The translations under genes and the position numbers were made by a program. The notes under the pieces were generated by a model. It worked only from the letters and a program-made list of their open reading frames with translations, did no database searches and was not told the DNA's origin. From Triplophysa rosa (taxonomy: Eukaryota; Chordata; Actinopteri; Cypriniformes; Nemacheilidae), in contig NC_079907.1 in assembly GCF_024868665.1 (NCBI RefSeq), forward strand, positions 19,710,191 through 19,774,190: 64,000 nucleotides of DNA. The letters run 5' to 3'. The stretch's first letter is position 1, and the number at the start of each line of letters is the position of its first letter. Shown piece after piece: positions 12,067 through 22,869 of the stretch.

Positions 12067-12495
12067 CTGCAAGAGAAAGACATGAGGTAAAATTATCTTT
12101 GTTCATCTATCACAGCTGAGATATCTTTGATGTCTCCTTGGAAATCAAGTCTGATCTGTGTCTCAGATTTTTTTCCTAAGAATGAGGAAAACTCACAAAT
12201 GTCTCTGTTAGAGTTTCAGAAGAGATGTCAGCAATGTCTCAAACTGACTCATGTTTGTGATCAAAAGTCAATATTGAAGATCTCAATACATTTCTCCTCA
12301 AATATACTCAAATCCAGATGATTTTACCTCTACAATCTACATTCTTTTCACACCTCCATGCTCTTCTCATGTATCAGAACAGTTTCTTTATTTTTTAGGA
12401 GAAACTCTGGAGTCTACCTTAAAGTCTCTGTGTATATCTATCAGATGCATTAAATGTCATGTCGATGTGTATATCACAGGTCATGATTATATCAC

Positions 12496-12594
12496 CTGAT
12501 GTATGGAGTGTTTCCAGGTATGTGGTATTTCGCTCCAGCATCAAAATTTTCTTCTGTTCGTCTGACTGGAGGACAGATTCCTTGGTACTTTGTC
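12496..12594 (-). CDS. ace: ace exon 10 (N domain)
   Basis: This 99 bp exon starts after TATATAAG with GACAAAG, completing an Arg codon, and ends before GTGAT. It codes for [20 protein letters not shown] and [22 protein letters not shown] is a family hallmark. Confidence 0.92.
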
Positions 12595-12674
12595 CTTATA
12601 TAAAAACATAGAAAGTGGTCTTTCATTTTTTATTTTTCTACATTCATCTCCTAAAGTAACTGCTGAAGGTTTAC

Positions 12675-12819
12675 CTGAGATACCACCATTCTGAATTATA
12701 CCGCTCAGGTGGTGTGCGTCCGCTAAATACACCCCAGCGCCACTGATCAATGAGGTATCCGAACGGCAGGAAGGCAATCTTCTTCAAAGCCATTTTCAAC
12801 AGGTAGTTGATGTCGCTGT
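12675..12819 (-). CDS. ace: ace exon 9 (N domain)
   Basis: This 145 bp exon, acceptor TTGCGTAG and donor GTAAACC, codes for [33 protein letters not shown] and [14 protein letters not shown]. It is one of the most conserved parts of ACE, including the chloride- and substrate-binding region. No disruption is seen. Confidence 0.93.
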
Positions 12820-12894
12820 CTACGCAATATCAGTTGCATTAGTCATCAGTATTTATCAGTTTGGTATAGTTTACGGACTCGCTCTTGAACCTAC

Positions 12895-13118
12895 CAGCAT
12901 CTTCAGTCAGTTGGTCCAGAAGGCCAATGGTGTGGAGATGTTTCGGTGTTGATACGGACAGAGACAGAACATCTCCTATGGCCTCATGGAAACCAGGATT
13001 AGCTCCTCACCTGAAGCTAACCGGCTGGTCTTTATACTGGAGATAATATTCCACATGACCCATCTCATGATGAACTGTAAACAGCTGCTCCATAGTCACG
13101 GTGGTGCACTGTTTGATT
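12895..13118 (-). CDS. ace: ace exon 8 (N-domain zinc-binding site), carries TGA
   Basis: This 224 bp exon, acceptor GCTGACAG and donor GTAGG, codes for [20 protein letters not shown] and continues [16 protein letters not shown]. The zinc ligands of HEMGH (13055-13069) and the third ligand in GFHEAIGDV are both present. The codon after VSFR is TGA (13007-13009) where the family has Arg, usually a CGN codon, so a CpG C-to-T change is the simplest origin. The frame reopens at once with [18 protein letters not shown] product stopping here would keep the first zinc motif but lose the third ligand. Confidence 0.93.
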
Positions 13119-13200
13119 CTGTCAGCGACAAACATACATGTTACGTTATATATAATTGGATGACAGCCACGGCTCAACTAATGGCGCAATAAGATCTGAC

Positions 13201-13589
13201 TAGAGTCGCACTGATTCAAAATTTCTCGATAGCCGATTATTCGGAGTGATATCTGCCGAGACCAATACCGATAGTTTGGTGGTTATATTAACTCGCATGA
13301 ACTAAATTCTAAAGATTAAATGAATATTTCTTAACTTTCTGAATGTTATTAATAACATTATTAATAACTACTACCAATTACTATTAATATTGAACATCAA
13401 ACTGCTGATGTTTCTTAACATTTTCTATATACAAAGCGCAATTTCATTGCATTTTCCTGTCCTCTTTTGATTGACAGGATATATCGGCCCTGACCATCGT
13501 CTGTTTTCAAACTTCGCCCGATAGCTGATAGTGTGAAAAATTGCTTTTATCCAATATCGATTATCGGCCGATATATTGGTGCATCTTTA
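13201..13589. mobile_element. miniature element with TATCGG/CCGATA ends
   Basis: The left end TAGAGTCGCACTGATTC and right end TATATTGGTGCATCTTTA are imperfect inverted repeats of the hAT TAGGGATGCACCGATA type. The interior has CCGATTATTCGG and ATCGATTATCGGCCGATA words. About 390 bp, non-coding, in ace intron 7. Confidence 0.5.
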
Positions 13590-14399
13590 GATATAGAACT
13601 ATTGAGATTAATAAGAAAGTACACTTTCTGGTTACTTTTTATGTATTTCTCTGAAACATAATTAATGGTACACTTAAAGGGATCCTCCGCCGAAAAATAA
13701 AATTTTTGTCATGAATTACTCACCATCAAGTCGTTCAACAAGCCTAGGACCTCCGTTTATCTTTAGAACGCAAATTAAGGTAGTTTTAGATATAAAGCGC
13801 ACTGGAAACTAACACGGAAGTCTGGAATATAGTTGAATGTCTGTATTTTTGTTTGTTTGCACGCAAAAAGTATCGTCGAAGGCTGAACCTGACATGGACT
13901 ATTTCAACAATGTCTTTACTCACTTTAAGCAATTAGAAATTTGATTGCGTTGCAGTCTATGGGGGAGTCAAAAAGCTCCCGGACCTCTTCAAAACTATTT
14001 TAATTTGCATTCTGTAGATAAACAGAGGTCATAGGGTTGTCTTACAATTCAAGTACACTTAAAAGTATACTTTCATAAACTAAAATGTGGGCCATTTTAG
14101 TCCCAAGTAGTACTGAAATAGTGCACTTACAAGTACAATACTAGTAGTACTATATTGATATTAGTATACTTACTATGTAACATACGGTATACTACATACT
14201 GTATAATATACAGTACTTGACCTTTTGCTTAAGCATACTTAATGAAATGAACTTGAAGTATACTACTTATTTTTCTAAAGGATGACACAGTAAGGTAAAG
14301 GTTACACACTAGCGGCACCAAACAGAATGGCAATCGTTTGTTTGACGTAAAAACACGAAAACATGTCTGTTTAGGGTGGGACTGCATGAGACATCATAC

Positions 14400-14572
14400 C
14401 TGAAGTCCTTGCGGTTGTAGAAGTCCCAGGCAGATGCATGACAGACCACCTCTCTCCCATCGCTCGGTTTCTCTAGCATGGCCTTGTCCCAGAACTCATC
14501 CGTCATAGGAATCAATCCCAAAGAGGTGAAGAACTCCTCAGCCACCCGAAACATATGAGTGGCATTATAGCC
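14400..14572 (-). CDS. ace: ace exon 7 (N domain)
   Basis: This 173 bp exon, acceptor GCCCATAG and donor GTATGATG, codes for [20 protein letters not shown], then the near-invariant [20 protein letters not shown] and YNRKDF. The last two bases (AG) form an Arg codon with exon 8. Exon 19 is the homologous exon of the same length. Confidence 0.94.
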
Positions 14573-14648
14573 CTATGGGCGAAAAAAGCACTTGATCACT
14601 TCAGGAATGCATTTTTGAAATTCAGTTAACTGAGTTACCTGAGCTTAC

Positions 14649-14743
14649 CTGAGTAACCATGGTGTCAGTCACATCTATATTGGGCTTGTCAGGAAAAGGG
14701 ATCATCATATTATAGATGTTCCAATTCTGTGACCACATGTTCC
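14649..14743 (-). CDS. ace: ace exon 6 (N domain)
   Basis: This 95 bp exon begins after a GGTTTTAG acceptor and ends before the donor GTAAGC at 14643-14648. It codes for [20 protein letters not shown] and [12 protein letters not shown]. It is one codon shorter than its second-domain counterpart (exon 18, 98 bp) and keeps frame. Confidence 0.92.
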
Positions 14744-15244
14744 CTAAAACCAAACATATCAGCATCTTCATAAACGTTAGATATTAACCATCAGACCCCA
14801 CAAAGGTCCCACAGAAACCGACCGTCTGACGGTGATATCACACTCAGATGTGACAAGATCTGGATGACATCATCAGTTACAAAAGTTTTTCCATCAGTCC
14901 GTTTGGACACAACGTTGTGTTTACGAGGTACTGTGTTTATGCAATGACTTCAATCTGAGGATGCACAAATCCACTAGTAGAAGCAAACTAAATGGCATTT
15001 GACGGATACACACATTTTTTCGCTATTTTTAAGTGTTTTCTGTATGATATTTGTGGAAACTGTCAGTGCATTATTCATGTTCACTTTGAGTGTTTGAGCT
15101 GCAGAAAGAAAAGAAATATGGACAATTTGTAAAAGGATCGATTTCAAATGTCTGACTGTATGAATAATACCATTATTACAGTAATGAAACCCAGTTGCTG
15201 TAAGCGTGAGAAAAGTAGAGTTTTCAGAATGTAATGTTCATTAC

Positions 15245-15436
15245 CCAGGAGGTGGGCTGGGATTGGACCCTTGAGGTTGATGTACTTAGGGCCGTAGAAA
15301 TCATAGAGTTTGCGGCGGACGAAGGCGTGCAGGTTCTGGTAAAGAGGTTCCAGCTGTATAAACAGGTTCTCGAGGTCTTGCTCGAAGGTTGGAGATTCGT
15401 ACAAAGAACGCCAGTATGCTCCCGTGTCTGAAAAGC
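15245..15436 (-). CDS. ace: ace exon 5 (N domain)
   Basis: This 192 bp exon, acceptor CTCCTCAG and donor GTAATG, codes for [20 protein letters not shown] and later [18 protein letters not shown] and IPAHLLG. These are signature M2 peptidase stretches, including the substrate-pocket region. Exon 17 is the same length and closely similar. Confidence 0.93.
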
Positions 15437-15526
15437 CTGAGGAGAACAGATGAGAAGGTGAGGTCAAACCTTGTTGAATCTTTATATTTTCCCCTCTTTA
15501 TTCATGCAAAAGAATGATGTGCTCAC

Positions 15527-15670
15527 CATCCATCCTGGACGCTTTGTTGCTGAGCTCTACAAACTCAGGGTAGAGAGATCTGAGATGATCTCCAGATTCG
15601 TTGTGCCAACCCTCCCAGGCAAACAGAAGTCTCTTATAGCTTCTGGAGTTAGCCATGATGTCTGTGAGCT
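15527..15670 (-). CDS. ace: ace exon 4 (N domain)
   Basis: This 144 bp exon, acceptor GTCTCAG and donor GTGAGC at 15521-15526, codes for ELTDIMANSRSYKRLLFAW followed by EGWHNESG and the YPEFVELSN segment. Its length equals that of exon 16, its counterpart in the second domain. Confidence 0.92.
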
Positions 15671-15999
15671 CTGAGACGACACATGAACAACTGTTTAAGC
15701 CAACTCTACACTAACAGCTTTCCGTTGTGAGGTATATTTAGCCTTGCAAATGACTCAAAAACCCCAGATAAACAAATGCTGTGTGTTTTACAACTGTTTA
15801 CCGGCTGTGTTCCAACGTAGATGCAGAGAGAGATTTAAGTTTGTGTTTGCGGAACAGCACACACCCATTTCAGGGGTAAACAAGTTGAAATGATAAAACC
15901 ATGCAATAAACAAACAACCGTGTGCTTTAAACAAGCAGTGCACAGATTTTTTTGATAATGATGTCCTTTTTTATGTGACTGGGATTATGGTGCACTCTT

Positions 16000-16222
16000 T
16001 GGGGTGATTTCCCGGACAGGGCTTAAGCCTAGTGCCAGACTAATTTAAATGTTAGAGGTGTTTCAATCGAAAACAACTTGCACTGACATGTCTTAAAATA
16101 TATCAGTGGGATTGTTTTGTCTCAAGATGCCCACCAGTAATGTTTTTTTTTAAAAACGATATCCTAATTTAACCAAGGCCTAGTCCTGTTTTAAACTAAT
16201 CCCTGTCCGGGAAACCGTCCCT
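16000..16222. mobile_element. miniature element with TTTCCCGGACAGGG ends
   Basis: GATTTCCCGGACAGGGCTTA at 16006 is mirrored by CCCTGTCCGGGAAACCGTC at the right end, giving a ~220 bp fold-back structure. It lies in ace intron 3 and is non-coding. Confidence 0.6.
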
Positions 16223-16610
16223 TTAAAGTTTATTTTAAGATGAATATTACAACAGCAATGTTCCAGACACACCTAATTGTGAATGTAAATAAAAGTGAGG
16301 TGAGTGTGGTCTCATACTGTTTACATTTTTACATAAACTCTTTACTTTACTTGCAAATTGGCCTTACACGTCTTTGCCACTTAATATTTTACATTTTAAA
16401 ATGTCTTGACATTAATTAAACTCATCAAAATAAATTTGACGATTTTGACTTATTTTATATTTTAAGTAACAGCAAATCACCACTGGTCAAATATGTAAAA
16501 TAGTAAGCTGAAATAATTTACTGCCTCAAAAATTGAAGGCAGTATTTTTAAAATTCAAATTTATATACTGAAACATATGTACTAAAATTCTCACATTTAT
16601 ATACTGAAAA

Positions 16611-16700
16611 CAGTGACGTGCACAGGGGGGGGGGGGGTTGGGGGGTGGGTCATGCCGGGGGCTCAAGCCCCTGCCCCTTTTGTGTCAAAATGTGAATGTG
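16611..16700 (+). repeat. truncated transposon end with G-run
   Basis: CAGTGACGTGCACAG, a common transposon terminus, is followed by a 12-13 G homopolymer and GGGGGCTCAAGCCCCTGCCC. No matching right end was seen. The G-run could form a quadruplex and is prone to length error. Confidence 0.4.
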
Positions 16701-17370
16701 CCCTTCTGGTCATAATAAAAATATTTATATTCATTTTAAAAATAATTTTACTATCTTTTTACCATTGCAAAAATAAAAATAAATACAAAATAAAATTTTA
16801 TGATCAAACTTGAAACAGCGTTATTGTGCAGTAACACCATACGGCTTCTTCAGTGTAAAGAGGACTTTTGTTGATGTAAATAGCATAAACGGTCTGCATG
16901 TCATTATTCTCATATTTTGGTAAGTTGATGAATCACTTTGAGGGGAAAATATTGACCTTTTAATGAAAAGTTAATTTCTGACACTTAGTAATTATTAAAA
17001 TTCTGTACCGGACATCATAACCTGTTTTATTGCGGGGTTCAAAGTAATTTTGTATTACATTCCAAATCATCTGTGTAATTGATCCTCTTTTTTGGCTACA
17101 CATCTTGTCGTGTGTGCGTCTAAATGAATCATCTAGCGGATGCAAAAGATGAACACAAGTCATGTGTTTTTTGAGCACAACTGAAAGAAAATAAGACGTG
17201 TGTCTTCACACCAGTTCATCTAAACCCTTAACACAGAGAGCTGGCATATCCTTCAGGAAACACACATCTAGTTTATTTGATATAATATATGTGTGTAAAA
17301 CAAATTCCTTTCCGCTGTTATTTTGACCCTTTCGAACACATATCAACACAGTGTTGGGAAGGTTTCTCAC

Positions 17371-17458
17371 CAGGCTCCAAAGACCAGCATTCCTCAGGGC
17401 TGCGGCACACCTTCGCTGTCGAGTAGATGCTATCCATCTGGCTCAGAATGGTGTTGTA
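17371..17458 (-). CDS. ace: ace exon 3 (N domain)
   Basis: This 88 bp exon has an acceptor TTTTCTCAG just upstream (17459-17467) and a donor GTGAGAAACC at 17361-17370. It codes for YNTILSQMDSIYSTAKVC...ECWSLEP, with the conserved cysteine pair of the N domain. Only 78 bp separates it from exon 2. Confidence 0.9.
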
Positions 17459-17536
17459 CTGAGAAAACAAAGATTACAACACATCTGTCATCAGGAGCTC
17501 TTTCCACCGCTGACTCGATGGGGTATGAGAACTCAC

Positions 17537-17704
17537 TCTCTCTCTCTCTGAGGTTGGGAGGTTGGCTGGTCCCAGAACTTTAATCTTGCTGAGGATTTTT
17601 TGCACTTCAGGATTTAACGTCTCAATGACAGAATCAGGGAATCTGTCCTTTGCTTTTTGACCCCATGCTTCTGTGAATTCCTGCTCTTCCAAAGATGCGA
17701 TCAC
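17537..17704 (-). CDS. ace: ace exon 2 (N domain)
   Basis: This 168 bp exon has an acceptor TTTTAG at 17705-17710 and a donor GTGAGT at 17531-17536. It codes for a helix-rich segment with EFTEAWGQKAKDRFPD and LGPANLPTSER, matching the family stretch EFAEAWGQKAKE...LGSANLP. Intron 1 upstream is about 7.9 kb and holds most of the transposons described between 17.7 and 25.5 kb. Confidence 0.9.
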
Positions 17705-18004
17705 CTAAAAGAAGCAGAGAAGAAAATCTTTTATTTACTGCTGTCTGGACCTCAAGATGTAAATCTGATGTGCTGAGCTTACACGAAACAATCGCCTTGA
17801 TTTTATTGAACGGTCCTGTCTACACATGTGTATTTGATACAGATTTACAAACAGATGATACATAGGGATGTTGATTAAGAGAATATTCACATTTAAAACG
17901 AGAAAAACAGAGAGATAAAAGAGTACTATTAAGCTAGTCTTTGAATGTAAATCATTTTTATTGTAAAATGTTATTATTGTTTTGCAATGTTGCTTGTGGA
18001 GCAA

Positions 18005-18502
18005 CCCAGCTAACAGGGAACATTCTTATAATACTCTGAAAAGTTATCAAACTGTTCCTGCATAGCATTAACAAAAGCCTTTCATTAACGTAGAGTCATT
18101 GAGAGATGTTCTTAAAAAGTTTTAAATACGTTATCCTTACATTGTTAGTGGAAAGTTTAAAATGATCAGAAATAATGTTTTCAAAACATAATGGGAATGT
18201 TAGCACCATGTTTTTAGAACATATTTTTGATAGCTGGGGATAGGAATAGGGGTGTCTGCTTTAGCATGCTCATATTTATACCTTACAAGCCAGAATGTAC
18301 GAATGTTCTCTAAAACTTTTCTCAAAGTTATCAAATATGTTCTTGCAGTGACATTAAAAGAGCATTTCACCAACACTATGTCAATGCTAAATGTTCTTAG
18401 AACACTATAAAAACATTATTCTTACATTGTTAGAAATAATGTTTTCAGAACGTAATGGGAATGTTAGCGAAATGTTCTTAGAACGTACTTTGGCTAGCTG
18501 GG
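18005..18502. mobile_element. miniature element with CCAGCTA ends in ace intron 1
   Basis: CCAGCTAACAGGGAACATTC at the left and TTGGCTAGCTGGG at the right are inverted. The interior repeats GTTCTTAGAAC- and AATGTT-type words on both strands. About 500 bp, non-coding. Confidence 0.55.
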
Positions 18503-19445
18503 AGCTGTGTTAGCATGCTCATATTTATATCTTAAATGCCAAAGTTGGCATGATGCACCTTTAACGGCATTTAATGAACTGGCTACAATACAATTTAGTA
18601 ATTTTACCAAAGTTGGGTGGGAACGCTTTCTAGAAGTTTGAAGGTGTGCTGTTGTGACCCCTTTGACCCCAGCATCCCTCCTCTGTTATGATAATCGCAG
18701 GAGCTCTGTCAGTAGTGCTGAGGTGATGCATCTGTTGACCTGAGCTCAACTTTCAGTTTCCACCGTCACAGATTAACACGCTGTTGACTTTTATTTCTCT
18801 GACATCTGCAGCCTTCGCACACATGCAAAAACAGCAAAGATAAAGACGCTTTTCACCTCTTCTTCCCAGGTCCCGTTCCACCCGTCATGATTACGCAAGA
18901 ATGTGAAGATGATATGAGTGTGTGTCGTAACAGGGCACCAGGGTCAAGGCCCAAGGTCCAGCTTGAAAAATAAACGCATGAAACCTAATGGCATATTGAA
19001 TTACAGTCCAATTTAAAAACTATTTATTTTCCGATATTGCTCTTCTAAGAAATGACCACAAGAGGCTTTACCTTTGACACCGGTAAGGGCAGCAGGCCTA
19101 TCATAAGCCCAAAATATTACTTGATCATTTAATTTGAGATGGCAAAATGTAATGAATTTTAGCACTTGTTCCAGACATTCGTTGTGTGATAGAATCTTTC
19201 AGAAACATACTTGAAAACTGAGCTTTCTCAAATAAAAAGGCACCTGTTTCGTTGAAGCATTTCTCCTGGATGTCTGTATGAGTGCTCTGATGAGAGAGAC
19301 CATTAACTCCCCAACACATTCTCTAAGTATCAGATGTTTGATGGGGTGGAATGTGAATGTTCAGAAAAGGCTGCACCTGTTTTTTAGCCTGTGATCCAAA
19401 CAGTTTGAGATTTTACATTTTTAGAAGGAAATCTACAGGAAGCTT

Positions 19446-19610
19446 TCCAGTAGCTCAGTGGTTAGAGCATGGTGCTAGCAACACCAAGGTCGTGGGCTCG
19501 ATCCCAGGGGATTGCACATAGATAGAAACAAATGTATAGTATAATGCAATGTAAGTCGCTTTGGATAAAAGCGTCTGCCAAATGCATAAATGTAAATTAA
19601 AAGAGCTATT
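19446..19610 (+). mobile_element. tRNA-derived SINE
   Basis: The 5' part looks like a tRNA, with an A box TAGCTCAGTGGTTAGAGC and a B box GGTCGTGGGCTCGATCCC. The tail GTCGCTTTGGATAAAAGCGT with CTGCCAAATG is the conserved fish SINE/L2-type 3' end. It lies in ace intron 1. Confidence 0.8.
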
Positions 19611-20132
19611 GAATGGTGATTGATCGGACGCTCTGACAGGCATTACAATGAAATTATGGGCTGCACGTGAGTCGTGACCACAGACAGCAGCTGAAAAGAG
19701 AGCTTCTGATATGGGAGCTACACCAAAGTCTGTTTACGGATGTCTTGCCACTCGGCGGCCATGTTTGCAATGCCTCTGGGCAGTTCATAGCAAGTACACA
19801 GTCCTGTCAGGATTGGTGAAGGTAGAACCCAGGCACAGACAGCGGATAGCAGACTCAATTTATTTAAATAAAAAACCCACGATGGGGCAACTTGACAACA
19901 GAAAGATAATCAAAACATCAAACAAAAACTTCCCACAAGGGGGCAAAACAAGACGTTGCTTCCACACAAAATACGTTGGACTGGCACGATCTTGACACAA
20001 GACCAGAAAAGCATGACTGAGCGAGGCAGGATCGTTACAGAGCCGCCCGCACCCCTCCCTTGGGCGTCCCTCAAGGGGACACACTACACACGGGACAAGA
20101 CTGACTGAGACACAGACAGGAACCGATAGAAC

Positions 20133-20732
20133 TTAGTAAATAATAACATTGGTAGACACGAGTAAACAATAAATGGGTTGGGATGCAATAACAAAAATAA
20201 CAAACATGGTAGGGGGGAAGGGTCCAGGAATGTCCGGGGGACCAAACAGGTGAGGGTCTGGATTCCAGGGCAGATGAGGGGCAGGAGATGTGGGACCGGG
20301 CAGGACTGAGGGCAAGGGCCACGAGGCAATGGGACATGAGACAAACGTGGGGAGGCCCAGGCTTAGAGAGGGACTAGGGCTCCCAGGGTGAAGGATGGAG
20401 TCTAGGGAGAGCAGGGAGACCGTAGTCGGGGACCTGGCTGATGACCCGGGCGACGACAGCACAGAGGAGGGTGCAGCTGACTTGGTGGTCGGCACAGGGG
20501 AGGCAGCAGCTGACTCGGTGGCCGGCGCAGGGGAGGCAGCAACTGACTCGGTGGCCGGCGCAGGGGAGGCTGCAGCTGACACGATGGCCGGGGCAGGGGA
20601 AGCTACAGCTGACACGGTGGATGGCACAAGGAAGGGCGGAGGCTGAGGAACAAAGGCTCCTTTCCTCCTCTTCTTCTGCCTCGATGGACCCACCAGAGAC
20701 ATGACAGGTTGGGGAGATGCAACGGGGAGCAT
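20133..20732 (-). CDS. Pro/Ala/Ser-rich reading frame of the LTR element
   Basis: A 199-codon frame whose first 60 residues include SRQKKRRKGAFVPQPPPFL, then tandem ASPAPATES-type repeats. No domain was recognised. The composition and position between two LTRs suggest a degenerate gag-like or spacer product of the element rather than a host gene. The C-terminal part runs into the LTR. Confidence 0.3.
   Translation of the reverse strand: MLPVASPQPVMSLVGPSRQKKRRKGAFVPQPPPFLVPSTVSAVASPAPAIVSAAASPAPATESVAASPAPATESAAASPVPTTKSAAPSSVLSSPGSSARSPTTVSLLSLDSILHPGSPSPSLSLGLPTFVSCPIASWPLPSVLPGPTSPAPHLPWNPDPHLFGPPDIPGPFPPTMFVIFVIASQPIYCLLVSTNVIIY
20460..20640. repeat. GC-rich minisatellite inside the LTR element
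   Basis: About five copies of a ~36 bp unit containing GGCGCAGGGGAGGCAGCAGC and TGACTCGGTGGCC. It encodes the Ala/Pro/Thr repeats of the minus-strand frame. It is the most GC-rich stretch of this half of the window. Confidence 0.7.
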
Positions 20733-20882
20733 GGCTGGCTCCGTGATGGAAGCATCGGATGCTGACTCATAAGACTCCCTTTTCCCACGCTTACCACGGA
20801 GGCTGGCCGGTGGGGCAGGATCAGCAGGGTTCGAGGCAGATGGCGCAGAGTCCCCCAGGGATGCGACGGTCAGGACACAAAC

Positions 20883-21101
20883 CTAACGGATTGTGGTTAA
20901 TGGGGAGGATGACCTGACTTGGGCTGAGGCCCTGGACTCGTCCTGGTTCTCGATGAACCTAACCATATCGCCGATGCCCAGGGGCCTCAGCATCTTTGTC
21001 TCCCTGGGCTCGAGAGGCTCGATGAGGCAGCTGTTGAAAATGAGCATTAACTCCGCCTCATTAAACTCTGTCCCCATGGCAGCCACCAGGAACCTGGGCA
21101 A
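20883..21101 (-). CDS. short frame in LTR element interior
   Basis: A 72-residue frame with GTEFNEAELMLIFNSCLIEP and LEPRETKMLRPLGIGDMVRF. It has no stop and reads like an ordinary protein, probably a gag-like N-terminal fragment of the element's original product. I do not recognise a named domain. Confidence 0.3.
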   Translation of the reverse strand: MPRFLVAAMGTEFNEAELMLIFNSCLIEPLEPRETKMLRPLGIGDMVRFIENQDESRASAQVRSSSPLTTIR

Positions 21102-22014
21102 AAACCAGCATGTCCAGATCCCTTTGTCGTAGGCCGAACAAAAGATGGGCTTGGCGGGATCGCTCCGGGCATAGAGCGCTCTCCATCTTACTGTCTGCTG
21201 GTTTCAATATAGCTGGTTCCTTCTGTCAGGATTGGTGAAGGCAGAACAAAGGCACAGACAGTGGATAGCAGAGCAGACTAAATAAAAAACCCACGAGGAG
21301 GCAACCCAACAACAAAAAGATAATCAAAACATCAAACAAAAACTTCCCATGGGGGGGAAACAAGACAGCGTAAGAACCAACTTGAACAACAAAAAACTTT
21401 CAGGAACTTGGCAACAGGAACAAAGACACAGGGTAGAAACAAGAACGAACCAGCACAGGACAGGAAACACAAGAGCATTAAATAGGAGATCTAACAAGGG
21501 ATAATTACAATAGGTAGGTGTGGGGAATGAAGCACAGACAGGAAGCTAGACGAGGAGACGAGGGGGGCGGGGTCAAGACGTGATAGGAGAGCACATGGCA
21601 CATCACAATAATCGATGGCCATGTGCTTCCACACAAAACACGTGGGACTGTCACGATCCTGACCCAAGACTAGAAAAGCATGACTGAGCGAGGCAGGATC
21701 AATACCAGTCCTATCTACTTATATGGGGGAAGGCAGATATTTTTAAAATCGCTGTCAAAAATAACAATTAAACAGCATATGTCCTATCAATAATTAAACC
21801 TGACCTGTACCATAACTTGGGTTTGTTAAAGAGTACATTCCTCAATATTTTTAAGGGCTTATTTTGGTTTATGGAGTGTCCGACAACAAGTTTATGTACA
21901 TACATGATGTAAAAATACTATTATTTCGTAATAATACGCAGTTTTTATTACCTTACTTCTTGACTGACTCTCAAATGATTCGTTCCGCGATTCATCTGTG
22001 TAATCTCCGCCTTT

Positions 22015-22130
22015 CCGCCAGCGTAGTCTGATCTGATTGGTCAGATAGTGTAGTCTGCTGTGATTGGTCAGATGGTCTAGTCTGCTGTGATTGGTCAAAT
22101 GGTCTAGTCTGCTGTGATTGGTCAAACGCG
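22015..22130. repeat. tandem ~27 bp repeat with CCAAT-box cores
   Basis: Four copies of a unit like CTGCTGTGATTGGTCAAATG-GTCTAGT. Each holds GATTGGTC, the reverse complement of a CCAAT box. It sits within the Kolobok-like element, about 500 bp past the donor of the THAP exon on that exon's strand. Confidence 0.65.
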
Positions 22131-22593
22131 TTCAGCATGTGTCGCAAATGGACCGCCTATCATTACTGCTGTATTACGGTTTGCAGGTGGTTGGATATTA
22201 ACAGTGTATAGAGAGAGATGGCGTCGATTTTACCTTACCAGTTCGAGCCCGAGTCTGACGAATCATTCTTTAATCCTTATACAGATGCCAGTAAGAAAAA
22301 GGACTGTTTTAGACACTTCTCTTGTAACAGTTAGTTATCACGGCATACAGTGTACGGTGTTCGTATCTTCAGATGTTATTATAACTATAGTACACCACGC
22401 AGTTCTTGAAATAAAGACTTTGCGAGTTAATATGGTTGAACACTTACATTAGCGCAACGAGTTTATAGCTAACGTTAGGTAAACAAACAGTAACAACCCC
22501 AAAAATAACGGTAACGTTAGCTAAACACAGACATGAGATAACGTCACACAAATTTAATTTTAAGTAAAGACAAAAATAAAGAGTCACACTTAC

Positions 22594-22869
22594 AGGTTGT
22601 GATTCGGTGGAGCTTACAGGTCCAAATAAAGTTGGTATTGCAACATCTTTTAAGGAAAGACGTTTAATGTATCCTGCAGTAAAGGCGCCAAGATTGATGA
22701 AGCAATCTTCGGTAAAATGACGCGCGCAAAGTAAAACGTTCGGTTTATACTCCTTTGGTGTCGTTTGAAAAATAAATAGTAACCATTTTTTCCTCAGAAG
22801 TTCTTCCTTTGGTAGTGAAAATAAGACTGACTTAGTTTCACTACATAGAACACAGCTTCTCTTAGACAT
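22594..22869 (-). CDS. THAP-type zinc-finger N-terminal exon
   Basis: From ATG at 22867-22869 the frame begins MSKRSCVLC, then the tryptophan of KKWLLF, CARHF, and VAIPTLF. This is the C2CH pattern of THAP domains (C-x2-C, W, C-x2-HF, then an AVPTIF-like box). The exon ends at a consensus donor GTAAGT (22588-22593). No catalytic exon was identified downstream, so it is a first exon of a transposase-derived gene or a remnant. It lies inside the TTAA-flanked element. Confidence 0.6.

Larger units (their letters stand above)
19805..21706 (-). mobile_element. LTR retroelement, both LTRs present, no pol seen
   Basis: Two direct repeats start with TGTCAGGATTGGTGAAGG (19805 and about 21224) and share an end region with GCATGACTGAGCGAGGCAGG. 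The left LTR is shorter (~235 bp) than the right (~480 bp). A 5 bp duplication AGTCC flanks the unit (19800-19804 and 21707-21711). The interior is about 1.2 kb and carries Pro/Ala-rich coding sequence on the minus strand, with no reverse transcriptase or integrase recognised, so the element appears non-autonomous. Confidence 0.7.

Noticed and set aside
19446..19520. Possible tRNA gene
   Set aside because: A and B boxes are present, but the sequence continues into a SINE tail and the cloverleaf arms are not preserved.
20395..20704. Plus-strand repetitive frames over the GC-rich minisatellite
   Set aside because: They are antisense to the LTR element and arise from the repeat unit having no stops in several frames.
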